Positions 32,364 to 42,588 are shown, numbered from the stretch's first letter. The stretch: 64,000 nt of DNA from Flemingiibacterium sp964430755 (GCA_964430755.1 CAYSFT010000001.1:1-64000); one strand, 5' to 3'. Made by a program: numbers and translations. The notes: generated by a model not told the origin, from the sequence alone.

Positions 32364-34399
32364 ATGCAACTCAATTTCAAAAATCTCACATTTGATATAT
32401 CTGACGGCAAAATCTCACTTCGCCGTTTTGGTAAAACAGAAAGTAAATTTAACGGCAATTTTGTCGAGGTGCAAATCGCAGGCGAAAACAAGATGAACCA
32501 CATGGCGCAAAAATGGCAAATTCGTCCGAGGGTGTGCGCCTTTTTTATGTAAACCATGAGCTTTGCGAAAATTCGCTAACTATAACACAGCGCTCCGAGC
32601 TGATTGAAGCTAAAACCACCTTCGAAGCCCTTTGTGACGCTGACACACTTCGCATTTACACCGAGATCACCAATATTGCAGATGAAACGATCACACTCGA
32701 AGAAGTGTCCGCGTTTGTGCTGTCCGGTATTGGCAACGGCATTTCAGATATCGACGGACTTTACTATACCCGTTTCATTCAGAGCCATCACATCGAATGT
32801 CAGCCGAAGCGTCTTTCTTTTGCAGATTTCGGTTTCCTTTCGGATTCAATGTTACCCGAATCTCAAAGGCGTATCGCAGACGTTAACGTCGGAAGCTGGT
32901 CAACCAAGGAGGAGCTTCCCCAGGGTATCATCGAGGATACAAAGAAAAACAGCTTCATCATGTTCCAGATCGAGTCGAACAATTCGTGGTACTACGAAAT
33001 CTCCGACCGTGACAAGGAATTTTACCTCTGGCTCGGCGGCGCAAATCTACCGTTTGGCTCTTGGAGTAAATCGCTTGACAAGGGCGAATCTTACCGTACA
33101 CCAAATGTCGCAATCGCGGTTTCCGATTCGCTGAACGGCGTGCTCGGTGAGATGACAAAGTACCGCCGTGCAATATGCGGTCTTGCAAAAGCGGACAAGT
33201 CACTGCCCTCCATCTTCAATGAATATATGCACCTCTCGTGGGACAGCCCCACAGAGGAAAACACAGCGATCTATGCACCCGTTCTTGCGAAAACCGGCGC
33301 CCAATATTACGTCATCGACTGCGGCTGGCATAATGAAGAACCGGGTGATCAGGTCTACCCTTACGTTGGTCAATGGAAAGAAAGCCACGCACGTTTCCCG
33401 AGAGGCGTTCGTGCAACAACCGACTTTATCCGCTCTCTCGGAATGAAGGCAGGACTTTGGATCGAACCCGAGGTCGTCGGAATATACTGCAAAGAAATGC
33501 TTGATTATTACACTGACGACTGTTTCATCAAGCGTTACGGCAAAAAAATTGCGGTCAAAAACCGTTACTTCCTCGATTACCGTCATCCCAAGGTCATCGA
33601 ATATATGAGCGAAACGATCCGCCGCATGGTTGAGGATTACGGCGCTGACTACATAAAGTTCGACTATAACCGTGACATGGGCGTTGGAACGGATGTTGAC
33701 TGTCTGACTCCCGGCGAGGGACTTGAGCTTTGTTCAAAAGCATTCCTCGACTGGTTTGATGACATGAGAGCACGTTTTCCCAACGTCGTTTTCGAAGGAT
33801 GTGCTTCGGGCGGCATGAGAATGGATTATCGTACCCTCTCCTCGTTCTCGCTTGTCTCCACGTCTGACCAAACAAATTATCTTCAGTATCCGTATATTGC
33901 AGGCAACATTCTCTCTGCGGTCATTCCCGAGCAGGCAGCGGTATGAAGTTACCCCGTCGGAGAATGTACCAAAGAAGAAATTAACGACGATCAGATTGTG
34001 ATGAATATGATCAACAGCTTTCTCGGAAGAATGCACCTTGCAAGTCACCTTGAATGGATGAATGAAGATCAGCTGAAGCTTGTTCGCGAGGGTGTTGATT
34101 ACTATAATAAAATCTCGCCTCTCAAGCATAACGCACTTCCCTATCTGCCCTGCGGCTTCACAGCGTTCGGCGATGAAAAAGTCGTCTCCGGTCTTAAATC
34201 CGGCAACAAGATTCTCCTTGCCGTGTGGACACTGACAGATAAAACCGATCTCGACATTCCGCTTGACTGTAACATTGCAGACGTAAAGCTCGCATATCCC
34301 TATGTACCCAATGCAAATTACAGCGCTGATGCAAACAAGCTTCACATAAGCTTCGAGCGCGGACACACCGCAGCATTCTTTGAAATAGAAGCCAAATAA
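32364..34399 (+). pseudogene. GH36 alpha-galactosidase, broken by a frameshift and a nonsense codon
   Basis: Once assembled across frames this is a complete GH36 enzyme. The N-terminal part (32364 to about 32505) ends out of frame near ATGGCGCAAAAATGG. Adding one base, for example restoring GGG, gives HMGAKMANSSEG and joins the main part. The main part (frame of 32513) has the nucleophile in YIKFDYNRDMG and the acid/base Asp in STSDQTN. It then stops at TGA (33944-33946), exactly where the family has Trp (AAV-W-SYPVGE). The same frame continues to 34399 without damage. Two independent lesions indicate a recent pseudogene, though an assembly error for the first cannot be excluded. Confidence 0.85.
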
Positions 34400-34405
34400 A
34401 AGAAT

Positions 34406-34460
34406 CCCCCTTAGTATTGCCTTGAAAGCCTTTCGCTTTTCAGGGTGTACACTAAGGGGG
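34406..34460. terminator. Bidirectional terminator
   Basis: CCCCCTTAGT (34406-34415) with ACTAAGGGGG (34451-34460), perfect 10 bp, with a weaker inner hairpin. It lies between the GH36 pseudogene and the convergent GH3 gene. Confidence 0.75.
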
Positions 34461-34486
34461 TATATTATTCTGTTAAAAGCCGTTTG

Positions 34487-36076
34487 TCACTGAAACTTCA
34501 CGTCATATGTGAGTTTACCGTTTGCCGGATACTCACCTGCAAGAACGTCAAGCGTATAAAGCGTATTGATAGGCGAGCAGGTTCCGATAATAACACGCGG
34601 AATATGCGGAATATCCTCAAGAACATACGGATTTCCGAAATGAACAATAGTCGATATGCGACCAGTTATCTGAAGCGCTTCCATAAGCGTGGTTATACGT
34701 GCGGTAAAGCATTCACGACCTAAATATGCACAGCTTCTGAAGAAGGTCACAAACACAACATCATCACAGTTCTCCGCGCCTCTGAGAACACGCATATTTT
34801 CGCTCACACTCGGGAACTGGCTGATCATTGTAAATTCGGAATTCGGATAAAGCTCCTTGAGTCTGTCCGCTATTTTGAGAGGACTGTACCAGTCGCGGCT
34901 GAACGTATCTACCTCGGCACGGTTATTGATGTCAACCGTGGTTTCGGTAAGTATCGCAAAATAATGCTTTCCGTCGCGTGAAAGTGTCACAGGCACGCCG
35001 TCGTCTGTTTTAGCAAAAACGGAATCACGGTTGATCTTATCAAAATCAGTGAGGTCTTTATCTGTAAGTGCGGTATACTTAGGTTCGGCAAGTGTTTTAT
35101 GCTGTGCCGCAAGGATTCGTGTAACAGCCTCGTCAAGACGCTCATCGGATATAATACCGTCATCGTAGGATTGACACATTGCATCATAAGCAGCCATGTG
35201 GTCTCCGTCCCATGCAAGCGCAATATCGTTTCCGTGTCCAACCGAAAGACCGACGCCGTGCACCCTGCCGAATTTTGCGACTATACCGTGCATACAAAGA
35301 GCATCTGTAACGGCGAAACCGTCAAAGCCTTGCTCACGGATGATGCCGATAACCTTTTCCGAAAGGCTTGCAGGATAGTCGGGATCAATATTAACATAAC
35401 GTGCATGACGTGTCATGATTCCGTCAAGAAGTCCCTCTTTCATGAGCTCAAGATACGGATAAAGATTATAGTCAAGCAGTTCCTCAACAGTCGCCTCCGA
35501 AATAGCCTCTGCCATATGCGAGTCCATTGCACCCGCGGCACCCTCTCCGGGATAATGCTTTCCAACAGTTAAAATACCGCCGTCATGCATACCTCTTGCA
35601 ATAGCGGCTGCCAGCTTTGCAACTTTTTTCTTATCGCTTCCGAGAGAACGGATATTGGTTCCGACCATACATCTGCCGTCTGCAATATCAAGAATCGGAT
35701 TGCAAACCACGTTGTAACCGAGTTCACGCGCGGTCACAGCAGTCACCTTGCCAAACATATATGCACCGTCCTCGCTGTCGATCATTCCGAGTGCATTGTG
35801 CTTACCGATCGAGCGCTCATCGCCGATTCCGCTTTCCGCATCACACATAATAAGGATCGGATAATCGGCAGCCTCCTTGATTTTGTCGATTCTTGCCTTT
35901 GTGACATCGGGATGATCTTCATCGAAATTCACCCATACAGCGCCGACCGAATGCTGTTTTATAAGCTCTATGACACAATCAACTTGTTCGGGTGTTGCCT
36001 CTCTGAAAACCGTCGCAATTGTGACAAATCCGAGCTTTTGCTTTAAGTTCAGTTCTTCAAGCTTGAGTTCTCTCAT
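34487..36076 (-). CDS. Glycoside hydrolase family 3 (beta-N-acetylhexosaminidase-like)
   Basis: The 529-aa cytosolic enzyme has no signal peptide. The GH3 catalytic domain shows VGKHYPGEG, the NagZ-like insertion AGAMDSHMAEA, and the nucleophile Asp in GFAVTDALCM. A C-terminal alpha/beta domain follows. NagZ-type GH3 enzymes remove GlcNAc in wall recycling, but specificity is uncertain here. I use the ATG at 36076, which follows GGGGGT. Next to a broken alpha-galactosidase, it may be part of a glycan-use locus that is decaying. Confidence 0.85.
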   Translation of the reverse strand: MRELKLEELNLKQKLGFVTIATVFREATPEQVDCVIELIKQHSVGAVWVNFDEDHPDVTKARIDKIKEAADYPILIMCDAESGIGDERSIGKHNALGMIDSEDGAYMFGKVTAVTARELGYNVVCNPILDIADGRCMVGTNIRSLGSDKKKVAKLAAAIARGMHDGGILTVGKHYPGEGAAGAMDSHMAEAISEATVEELLDYNLYPYLELMKEGLLDGIMTRHARYVNIDPDYPASLSEKVIGIIREQGFDGFAVTDALCMHGIVAKFGRVHGVGLSVGHGNDIALAWDGDHMAAYDAMCQSYDDGIISDERLDEAVTRILAAQHKTLAEPKYTALTDKDLTDFDKINRDSVFAKTDDGVPVTLSRDGKHYFAILTETTVDINNRAEVDTFSRDWYSPLKIADRLKELYPNSEFTMISQFPSVSENMRVLRGAENCDDVVFVTFFRSCAYLGRECFTARITTLMEALQITGRISTIVHFGNPYVLEDIPHIPRVIIGTCSPINTLYTLDVLAGEYPANGKLTYDVKFQ

Positions 36077-36166
36077 ATTTTTACCCCCATTTAGCATCAA
36101 TGCTATATTTTCACATTATTTTATCACATTCATAAACAATTGTCAATGGAGAAAACGGTAAATATG

Positions 36167-37297
36167 TTATAAGTTTTTGTTTTTAAAATACTGAAAATAT
36201 CCGCATTTTATCATGCCGTTGTAAAGCGTGCGTACCTTATCGGCACGGCGACCGTACAAACGCTCAAAATCGGGAACGGACGTCAGAATATAGATCTGCC
36301 ACGGCGCAAGACGCGCAAAACAGCGTCCCATAGCACGGTACAACGCCTCAACCTCACGCATATCGGATAGACGCTCACCGTACGGTGGATTGCAAACTAT
36401 CGTTGCGCGCCTATCAGCTTTAACGATCTGCGTTGCATCACGTTCGAAGCATTTTATGTGCGCGCCCATATCGGCACGCTTGATGTTCGCGCGTGCAAGA
36501 TCGACCATGTGCGGATCAATATCGCTTGCATAAACCTCAAAATCGGTGTCACGCTTAAAGCTCTCTGCTTCCTCACGTGCATCCTTCCAAATCTTTTCGG
36601 GTATGTCGTAAAACTCCTCTGCCGCGAAATTACGTCCGAGTCCGGGCGCAGTACCTGTCATCATCATAGCAGCCTCAATAGCGATCGTACCCGAGCCGCA
36701 AAACGGATCCCACAAAAGCACCTCATCGCGCGGACGTGACAGCTTGACCATCGCCGCCGCAAGGGTTTCGCGAAGCGGAGCAACACCTGCCGCAGGACGG
36801 TATCCGCGCTTGTGCAGTGCAACTCCGGAGGTATCAATCATAAGCGTTGCAGTGTCCTTTAAAATGAAAAACTCAACCTGATATTTAACACCCTCTTCCT
36901 TGAACCATGAAACTCCGTATTCGCCGGACAAGCGTTCAACGATCGCCTTTTTGACGATACTCTGACAGTCGGGTATACTCGTCAGTGCCGATTTGATGCT
37001 GTGACCTTTAACGGGAAATGCATCATCCTCTGCGATCCATGCTTCCCAAGGAAGTGAGTTTGTTCCGTCGAATAACTCCGTAAATGTCGCGGCACGGAAG
37101 CTTCCCATTTTTATATAAAGTCGCTCTGCAAAACGCAGGTTTATGTTACAGCGCGCAATTGCCGCCATATCGCCGCGAAATGTAACGCGCCCGTCAATTG
37201 TTTCTATACGCTCGTAACCGAGGGCATCAATCTCCTCGCCGAGCAATGCCTCAAGCCCGAAAAGGCAGGTGGCAACGTATTCATATTTGGTGGTCAT
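36167..37297 (-). CDS. THUMP-domain 23S rRNA guanine-N2 methyltransferase (RlmL type)
   Basis: The 376-aa protein has an N-terminal ferredoxin-like/THUMP RNA-binding domain (about 1-155; YEYVATCLFGLEALLGEEI) and a class I SAM-dependent methyltransferase domain. The SAM-binding and catalytic motifs are LWDPFCGSGTIAIEAAMM and VCNPPYGERL (the NPPY motif of amino-N-methylation). Matches the family annotated as class I SAM RNA methyltransferase, related to the RlmL N-terminal half. Monocistronic. Confidence 0.9.
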   Translation of the reverse strand: MTTKYEYVATCLFGLEALLGEEIDALGYERIETIDGRVTFRGDMAAIARCNINLRFAERLYIKMGSFRAATFTELFDGTNSLPWEAWIAEDDAFPVKGHSIKSALTSIPDCQSIVKKAIVERLSGEYGVSWFKEEGVKYQVEFFILKDTATLMIDTSGVALHKRGYRPAAGVAPLRETLAAAMVKLSRPRDEVLLWDPFCGSGTIAIEAAMMMTGTAPGLGRNFAAEEFYDIPEKIWKDAREEAESFKRDTDFEVYASDIDPHMVDLARANIKRADMGAHIKCFERDATQIVKADRRATIVCNPPYGERLSDMREVEALYRAMGRCFARLAPWQIYILTSVPDFERLYGRRADKVRTLYNGMIKCGYFQYFKNKNL

Positions 37298-37487
37298 ATA
37301 TATTCCTCCACAGGTTATATTACAATATATTATCTCATATTTTTAGGTAATTGTCAAGAGGAGTATAATCTCATTTGTGAAAATCAACTTCACCGATTCT
37401 TCACAAAGCTTCCCATTCATAACGCTTACATACTTCACACACAGGAGGTATAATATAACCATAAAATCAAGAAGTGAGGTCAAATCT

Positions 37488-38243
37488 ATGCCGCAAACCG
37501 TATTCCGACGGCAGGAGTTTAAATATCTTATAACTCATTCACAAAAAGAAAAGCTTCTCTCGCTCATGGATAAATATATTATCCCCGATGAGTACGGACG
37601 AAGCACAGTCTGCTCGATTTATTACGACACCCCGACAAGTATGCTCATCCGCCGCTCAATTGAATCCCCTATATACAAGGAAAAGTTGCGCATACGAAGC
37701 TACGGCAGAGTAAACAAAGACGACACCGTATTCGTTGAAATAAAGAAAAAATACAAGCATATCGTTTACAAACGCCGCGTCGGAGTCACACTCGAAAATG
37801 CCGAGCAGTGGTTATCGGGTAATATTATTGAACGCGCTTACGATATAAAACCGAGGACTGCGCAGATAATGAGCGAAATCGACTTTTTCATCTCGCGTTA
37901 CAGTCCGCTTGAGCCGGCAATGTTCATATCGGCGGAGCGTGAAGCATTTTACGGTGCAAAGGACCGCGAATTTCGCATTACGTTTGATGAAAACATCCTC
38001 TCGCGAAGCACCGAGCTTTCCCTATCATCCGATATATACGGAACACCGATTCTTCCGGACGGTATGGTGCTTATGGAGCTGAAATCGGGAACATCACTTC
38101 CCCTCCCAATCTGCCACGCGCTGTCTGACGAAGGAATCTTCAAAACCAAATTTTCAAAATACGGCACTGCGTATAAAAACGCTCTCGCCGAAAAATACAT
38201 AACAGGAGACACCAATAATGAACTTATTCAAAGGATTGTTTGA
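37488..38243 (+). CDS. VTC-domain protein (polyphosphate polymerase-like)
   Basis: The 251-aa protein is a stand-alone VTC/triphosphate-tunnel domain. Basic and acidic tunnel residues are visible in FRRQEFKYLI, KEKLRIRSYGR, VFVEIKKKYKHIVYKRRV and the late VLMELKSG. In yeast this domain makes polyphosphate from ATP. I use the ATG at 37488, which has GTGAGG before it, rather than a longer unsupported start. The next gene overlaps its 3' end by 26 bases, and a surface lipoprotein follows. Product and direction of the reaction in bacteria are unknown. Confidence 0.85.
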   Translation: MPQTVFRRQEFKYLITHSQKEKLLSLMDKYIIPDEYGRSTVCSIYYDTPTSMLIRRSIESPIYKEKLRIRSYGRVNKDDTVFVEIKKKYKHIVYKRRVGVTLENAEQWLSGNIIERAYDIKPRTAQIMSEIDFFISRYSPLEPAMFISAEREAFYGAKDREFRITFDENILSRSTELSLSSDIYGTPILPDGMVLMELKSGTSLPLPICHALSDEGIFKTKFSKYGTAYKNALAEKYITGDTNNELIQRIV

Positions 38244-38892
38244 TACCGAGCTTACACAGCTTATAAGCGTAACTGATTTTCTTCTTTGCATAGCGGCGGC
38301 ACTCGTCGTCGGAATCATATTTGCAGCAGCTTATTCTCGTTACAAACCAACCTCAAAAAGCTTTCTTATGACGCTTTTCATGCTTCCTGCCGTCGTCTGC
38401 GTTGTAATCATGATGGTTAACGGAAATGTCGGCGCAGGTGTTGCCGTTGCAGGCGCATTCAGTCTGGTACGTTTTCGCTCTGTTCCCGGAAGCGCACGCG
38501 AGATATGTATGCTTTTTCTCGCAATGGGAGCGGGCCTTATCTGCGGTATGGGATATCTTGCATATGCACTGCTCTTTACACTCATCATGTCCGCTATCGT
38601 GCTTATTCTGAACGTATTCGCTAAAGGCGATGAGGCGAAAACACTCGTGATAGTTATTCCCGAGGATCTTTCCTATTCGGAGCTTTTCGATGATCTTTTC
38701 GAGAGATACACAGCAACACATAAGCTGAAGCAGGTCAAAACAACAAATATGGGAAGCCTTTTCAAATTAAGCTATGATGTAACCTTAAAAAAAGGCATTA
38801 ACGAAAAAGCATTCATCGACGAGCTTCGCTGCCGTAACGGCAACCTCGAAATAATGATATCCGAAAGAGAGGACCTGCAAAATGCGCTTTAA
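38218..38892 (+). CDS. DUF4956 membrane protein
   Basis: The 224-aa protein has four hydrophobic segments (about 20-135) with the conserved GAGVAVAGAFSLVRFRSVPGSAREI loop, followed by a soluble C-terminal domain (about 140-224) of ferredoxin-like appearance. It is a constant neighbour of VTC-domain genes in Clostridia as I recall, but its role is undefined. The coding region overlaps both neighbours, 26 bases with VTC and 11 with the lipoprotein gene, so the three are tightly coupled. It may form the membrane channel or anchor for the VTC domain. Confidence 0.85.
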   Translation: MNLFKGLFDTELTQLISVTDFLLCIAAALVVGIIFAAAYSRYKPTSKSFLMTLFMLPAVVCVVIMMVNGNVGAGVAVAGAFSLVRFRSVPGSAREICMLFLAMGAGLICGMGYLAYALLFTLIMSAIVLILNVFAKGDEAKTLVIVIPEDLSYSELFDDLFERYTATHKLKQVKTTNMGSLFKLSYDVTLKKGINEKAFIDELRCRNGNLEIMISEREDLQNAL

Positions 38893-40708
38893 AATAATAT
38901 GCGCGTCAGTATTGCTTTCACTGTTGACGCTCGCATCATGTCAAAATAAAACCGATGCAGACAATGCCATGCCCGGTGTCATAACGCTGAGCAAAAGCCT
39001 CACGATCACCGATGAGGGCACATATACGCTAAGTGGCACACTTGAGGACGGGCAGATAACCGTTAACGCCGACAAAAACGCAAAAATCGAAATTATCCTT
39101 GACGGCGTTGACATAACCTCACAAAAAAGTGCACCGATCTATATAAAAGAAGCCGACAAGGTGATACTCACTCTCGCCGACGGCAGTATCAATTCACTAA
39201 CGAACACCGACGGATATGCAGCCATTGACGACAACAATATCGACGCGGTAATATTTTCTAAAGCAGATCTCGACATAAAAGGCGGAGGTGAACTTCACGT
39301 AAGTGCAAACGAGGGAAACGGCATCACCTCAAAGGATGATCTCGTGCTTGACGGCTGCAATATAACAGTCAAAGCAGGCAATCACGCGCTTGAAGCAAAC
39401 GATCTTGTATCAATTTCAGGCTGTACGCTTGACCTGACCGCCGTTAAGGATGCAATTCACAGCGAAAACGAGGACGACACCACACTCGGCAATATAGAAA
39501 TCATCTCAACAACAATAAACGCTTCTTCTCAAGGCGACGGAATTGATGCCGGCGGATATATCATGATAGATAACTCAACCGCAGATATAACCGCAAATGA
39601 AAAAGGCATCGTTGCGGCAGGAAAGCTTTCGATAAGCGAATGTTCAATGAAAATCACCGCTGTTGATGACGCGCTCCATTCAAACGGCAGCCTTTTAATA
39701 AACGGCGGAGATTATGAGCTCAAAAGTGAGGATGACGGTATCCATGCCGACATGAACGTTCGTATAAACAGCGGCGATATAACCGTCACAAACGCCTATG
39801 AGGGCATCGAGGGACAGACAGTTGATATTGCCGGCGGCAACATTTATCTCAACACAAGCGATGACGGAATCAATGCAGCCGGCGGAAATGATCAGAGCGG
39901 CTTTGGCGGCGGGGGCGATATGTTTGCCGTTGACGAAAATGCTTATGTCGTCATCTCGGGCGGTAAGATAGTAATAAACGCAAACGGTGACGGAATCGAC
40001 TCAAACGGCAGACTGACCGTAACAGGCGGAGAGCTTTACATCTGGGGACCTACCTCCGGAGCAAACGGCGCACTCGATTATGCAAGCGAAGCAACAGTCG
40101 AGGGTGGTATAGTGGTTGCTGTCGGTTCAGTCGGAATGTCGCAGAATTTCACAAGCAGCTCAACTCAATGCTCATTTATGCTAAACTTAAACGGCAATGA
40201 AAAAGAAGATATTACAGTTTCAGATGGAGATGGCAATATTATAATTACGTTCACTCCGGAAAAAAAGTTTTCAAGCGTACTCGTCAGCCATCCGGATTTT
40301 GCGCTTAATGAAACCTACACCATAGCATCCGGCGAAACCTCACAAACCGTTGAATTTACCGCCACCATTGTCGGCGGCAGCTTCGGAGATTTCGGAGGCT
40401 TCGGCGACTTCGGCGGAGGCGGCTTCAGAGGCGGACGAGGCGAACGTCCGAACGGAGGCTTTGAAACAAACGAGGACGGATCCATCCCCGTAATGCCCGA
40501 AATGCCTGATGGCGGCAATATGCCGACACCGCCCGACATGGGCGAATGGCAGGAGAAGGGAGAAAGGCCTGAAATGCCCGAGGGTGGATTCAATTTTGAT
40601 GGCGGCTTCCCCGGTGATATGACACCGCCGGACTTTGAAAATATGCCGGGTATGCCGCAAAAGCCTGATGAGGAAACAACATCCGAGGAAACCGACCACA
40701 ATGTCTGA
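38882..40708 (+). CDS. Cthe_2159-family (DUF4353) surface lipoprotein
   Basis: The 608-aa protein has a lipoprotein signal (TLASC, Cys20) and then a long right-handed beta-helix of repeated turns (about 35-430; ASSQGDGIDAGG, AVDDALHSNG, KSEDDGIHADM, NANGDGIDSNG). The recurring DDGI/DGID acidic triplets suggest calcium sites, as in Cthe_2159 of C. thermocellum, a pectin/cellulose-binding protein. The last 110 residues are Gly-, Phe- and then Pro/Met-rich. Third gene of the VTC-DUF4956 operon. It may bind or organise a polyanion at the surface (inference). Confidence 0.85.
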   Translation: MRFKIICASVLLSLLTLASCQNKTDADNAMPGVITLSKSLTITDEGTYTLSGTLEDGQITVNADKNAKIEIILDGVDITSQKSAPIYIKEADKVILTLADGSINSLTNTDGYAAIDDNNIDAVIFSKADLDIKGGGELHVSANEGNGITSKDDLVLDGCNITVKAGNHALEANDLVSISGCTLDLTAVKDAIHSENEDDTTLGNIEIISTTINASSQGDGIDAGGYIMIDNSTADITANEKGIVAAGKLSISECSMKITAVDDALHSNGSLLINGGDYELKSEDDGIHADMNVRINSGDITVTNAYEGIEGQTVDIAGGNIYLNTSDDGINAAGGNDQSGFGGGGDMFAVDENAYVVISGGKIVINANGDGIDSNGRLTVTGGELYIWGPTSGANGALDYASEATVEGGIVVAVGSVGMSQNFTSSSTQCSFMLNLNGNEKEDITVSDGDGNIIITFTPEKKFSSVLVSHPDFALNETYTIASGETSQTVEFTATIVGGSFGDFGGFGDFGGGGFRGGRGERPNGGFETNEDGSIPVMPEMPDGGNMPTPPDMGEWQEKGERPEMPEGGFNFDGGFPGDMTPPDFENMPGMPQKPDEETTSEETDHNV

Positions 40709-40722
40709 TAAATAAGAAAAAG

Positions 40723-40754
40723 CCGTAACAGTGCATATTACAGCATCGTTACGG
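40723..40754. terminator. Bidirectional terminator sharing a stop codon
   Basis: CCGTAAC (40723-40729) with GTTACGG (40748-40754) and an inner TGC/GCA. On the minus strand the stem begins at the TAA stop of the PocR-AraC gene (40749-40751) and ends in CTTTTTC. Confidence 0.7.
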
Positions 40755-41528
40755 TTTATTTCTGTATTTTAACGGGGAGACACCCATTCTCTTTTTGAAG
40801 AGTCTTGAAAAATAAGTATAATTAGGTATTCCGACCGATGTGGCGATCGTTGAGACGCTTTCATCACTCTCTCGAAGAAGAGCCGCAGCCTTGTGGATGC
40901 GTCTTCTGCTTATATATTCATTAACAGTACATTCAAAATAAGAGTGAAAAGCCTTGTAAAGCGAATTTCTTGAAACATACAGATAGTTGCAAAGCTGATC
41001 AATTGAAAGATCGGAAGCCAGATTCTTGTCAATATATTCGAGCGCTCTGACAATAACGTCATCACAGTCAACCTCAATTGCACTATCGAAAATTATATAT
41101 GATATCAGATTAATGAGGTTTGCCATCTGTTTATCGGAAAGAGAGCCCATCATCGCATACTGAGGATCGTTTTCGGAATCCCCGATAACAACATCATTGT
41201 TTGGCCTTACGCGGCCTATCATTATAATTCCGACAACTGTGTGATTCTTGATAACGGGAACGGCTGTGTCAAGCAGTCCTGCGTGGCAGATATGTGAAAC
41301 GGGACGCTTTTCTTTCATACAGCGGCTGATAAGATCCATATCTGAGCAGCTGCACAATGCACGTCCTTCGGCAGTTTCCTGCACCTGCGTACAAATAATA
41401 TCGGTTTGTCTTATTTGCTTGTATAAATAGTTACTGTGCGTATCCGTAAAACCCATGCTGAGTTCAGTCAGACCGTAAAGATTGTCTATTATCGCTTTTA
41501 TCTTTTCAACGTCATATCTTATATTCAT
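40749..41528 (-). CDS. AraC-family regulator with PocR sensor domain
   Basis: The 259-aa protein has an N-terminal PocR ligand-binding domain (about 10-155). Its cysteine-containing motifs CTQVQETAEGRALCSCSDMD and CHAGLLDTAVPV are typical. A C-terminal AraC double HTH follows (about 165-257, LSIDQLCNYLYVSRNSLYKAF and SVSTIATSVGIPNYTYFSRLF). PocR domains bind small hydrocarbon derivatives such as propanediol. I start at the ATG at 41528, after AAGGGGGTG. The DMT transporter gene is divergent to it and a likely target. Confidence 0.9.
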   Translation of the reverse strand: MNIRYDVEKIKAIIDNLYGLTELSMGFTDTHSNYLYKQIRQTDIICTQVQETAEGRALCSCSDMDLISRCMKEKRPVSHICHAGLLDTAVPVIKNHTVVGIIMIGRVRPNNDVVIGDSENDPQYAMMGSLSDKQMANLINLISYIIFDSAIEVDCDDVIVRALEYIDKNLASDLSIDQLCNYLYVSRNSLYKAFHSYFECTVNEYISRRRIHKAAALLRESDESVSTIATSVGIPNYTYFSRLFKKRMGVSPLKYRNKP

Positions 41529-41641
41529 CCGCAGCCACCCCCTTTGCATAATGATACTATAAACTTTTCAAATTGTCAAGATGTTTTTTTGTTTTTTTGC
41601 ACACCGGGAAGAAAAGGCAAAAAACAGTGAAGATTTGTCTA

Positions 41642-41670
41642 TTGTAATTCGCGTCAAGTTGTGATATAAT
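41642..41670 (+). promoter_or_regulatory. Promoter of the DMT transporter gene
   Basis: TTGTAA (41642-41647), 17-bp spacer, TATAAT (41665-41670), 45 bp before the ATG. Confidence 0.65.
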
Positions 41671-41715
41671 AAAATTTAGATACAATTTTGAACCCATGGC
41701 AAAGGAGAAAAAAAC

Positions 41716-42588
41716 ATGAATTTTACAGCAGCTCTATGCATCCTGCTAATAACTATAACCACATCAATTCAAAATATATTAAAAAAGCAATACGGCAAAC
41801 GAAAAAACAGCAGCAGCGTATACATTTTCAGCTCACTGACGGTTTTCAGTGCATTGGCAGTCTTTTTCATAAGAGGACTTATCACAAACACGCTGAGCTT
41901 TGACATAGGAATTCTTCCCTATGCGATTATATTCGCAACCGCATATTGTGCGGCAGCCATCTTCAATCTGATCGCAATTCAATGCGGCTCGCTTTCACTG
42001 ACTTCCCTGATCGTTTCATACTCACTGATGATACCAACCCTTTACGGCTTGATATTTAACGGCGATCAGGTTAATGAGTTCTTTTACATAGGTCTTGCAT
42101 TCCTGCTTCTCAGCCTCTTATTTGTTAACAGAACCTCCGGCGGAGACGTTAAAATAACATTAAAGTGGCTTATCTGCGTTATAATTGCTTTCGTCGGAAA
42201 CGGCATCTGCTCAACAGTACAGCCCGAGCAAAGTAAAATATTCGAAAACAAATATGATGATACCTTTATGGCGATCGCGCTTGCGATAGTTTTCATAGTA
42301 CTCCTCGTTTTTGCACTTATTAAGGACAGAAAAATCTTCCTCCCGACGGTAAAAACGAACGCACACTTGATGGTGCTCTGCGGTCTTTCAAACGCTGTTG
42401 CAAATCTCCTTGTTATGGCGGCGACAGGTCTCGGCGTTAATAAATCGCTCATGTTCCCGCTTATCAGCGCAGGCGGAATCGTCATCGCATGGATAGTGTC
42501 GGTGTTCCTTTACAAGGAAAAGTTAAGTAAAAAACAGCACCTCGGTCTTGCGCTCGGCGTTATCGCGATTGTGTTCCTCAATTTGTAA
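41716..42588 (+). CDS. EamA/DMT-family transporter
   Basis: The 290-aa protein has ten predicted membrane helices in two five-helix halves, the hallmark of drug/metabolite transporters (EamA repeat; AIFNLIAIQCGSLSLTSLIVSYSLMIPTLYG in half one, VNKSLMFPLISAGGIVIAWIVSVFLYKEKLS in half two). DMT proteins export amino acids, nucleobases or polyamines. The substrate is not predictable. Transcribed divergently from a PocR-AraC regulator, which suggests an inducible exporter. Confidence 0.85.
   Translation: MNFTAALCILLITITTSIQNILKKQYGKRKNSSSVYIFSSLTVFSALAVFFIRGLITNTLSFDIGILPYAIIFATAYCAAAIFNLIAIQCGSLSLTSLIVSYSLMIPTLYGLIFNGDQVNEFFYIGLAFLLLSLLFVNRTSGGDVKITLKWLICVIIAFVGNGICSTVQPEQSKIFENKYDDTFMAIALAIVFIVLLVFALIKDRKIFLPTVKTNAHLMVLCGLSNAVANLLVMAATGLGVNKSLMFPLISAGGIVIAWIVSVFLYKEKLSKKQHLGLALGVIAIVFLNL

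Noticed and set aside
33944..33946. UGA read as tryptophan or selenocysteine
   Set aside because: Many genes here use TGA as stop, no SECIS-like hairpin follows, and a separate frameshift is present in the same gene. A nonsense mutation is simpler.
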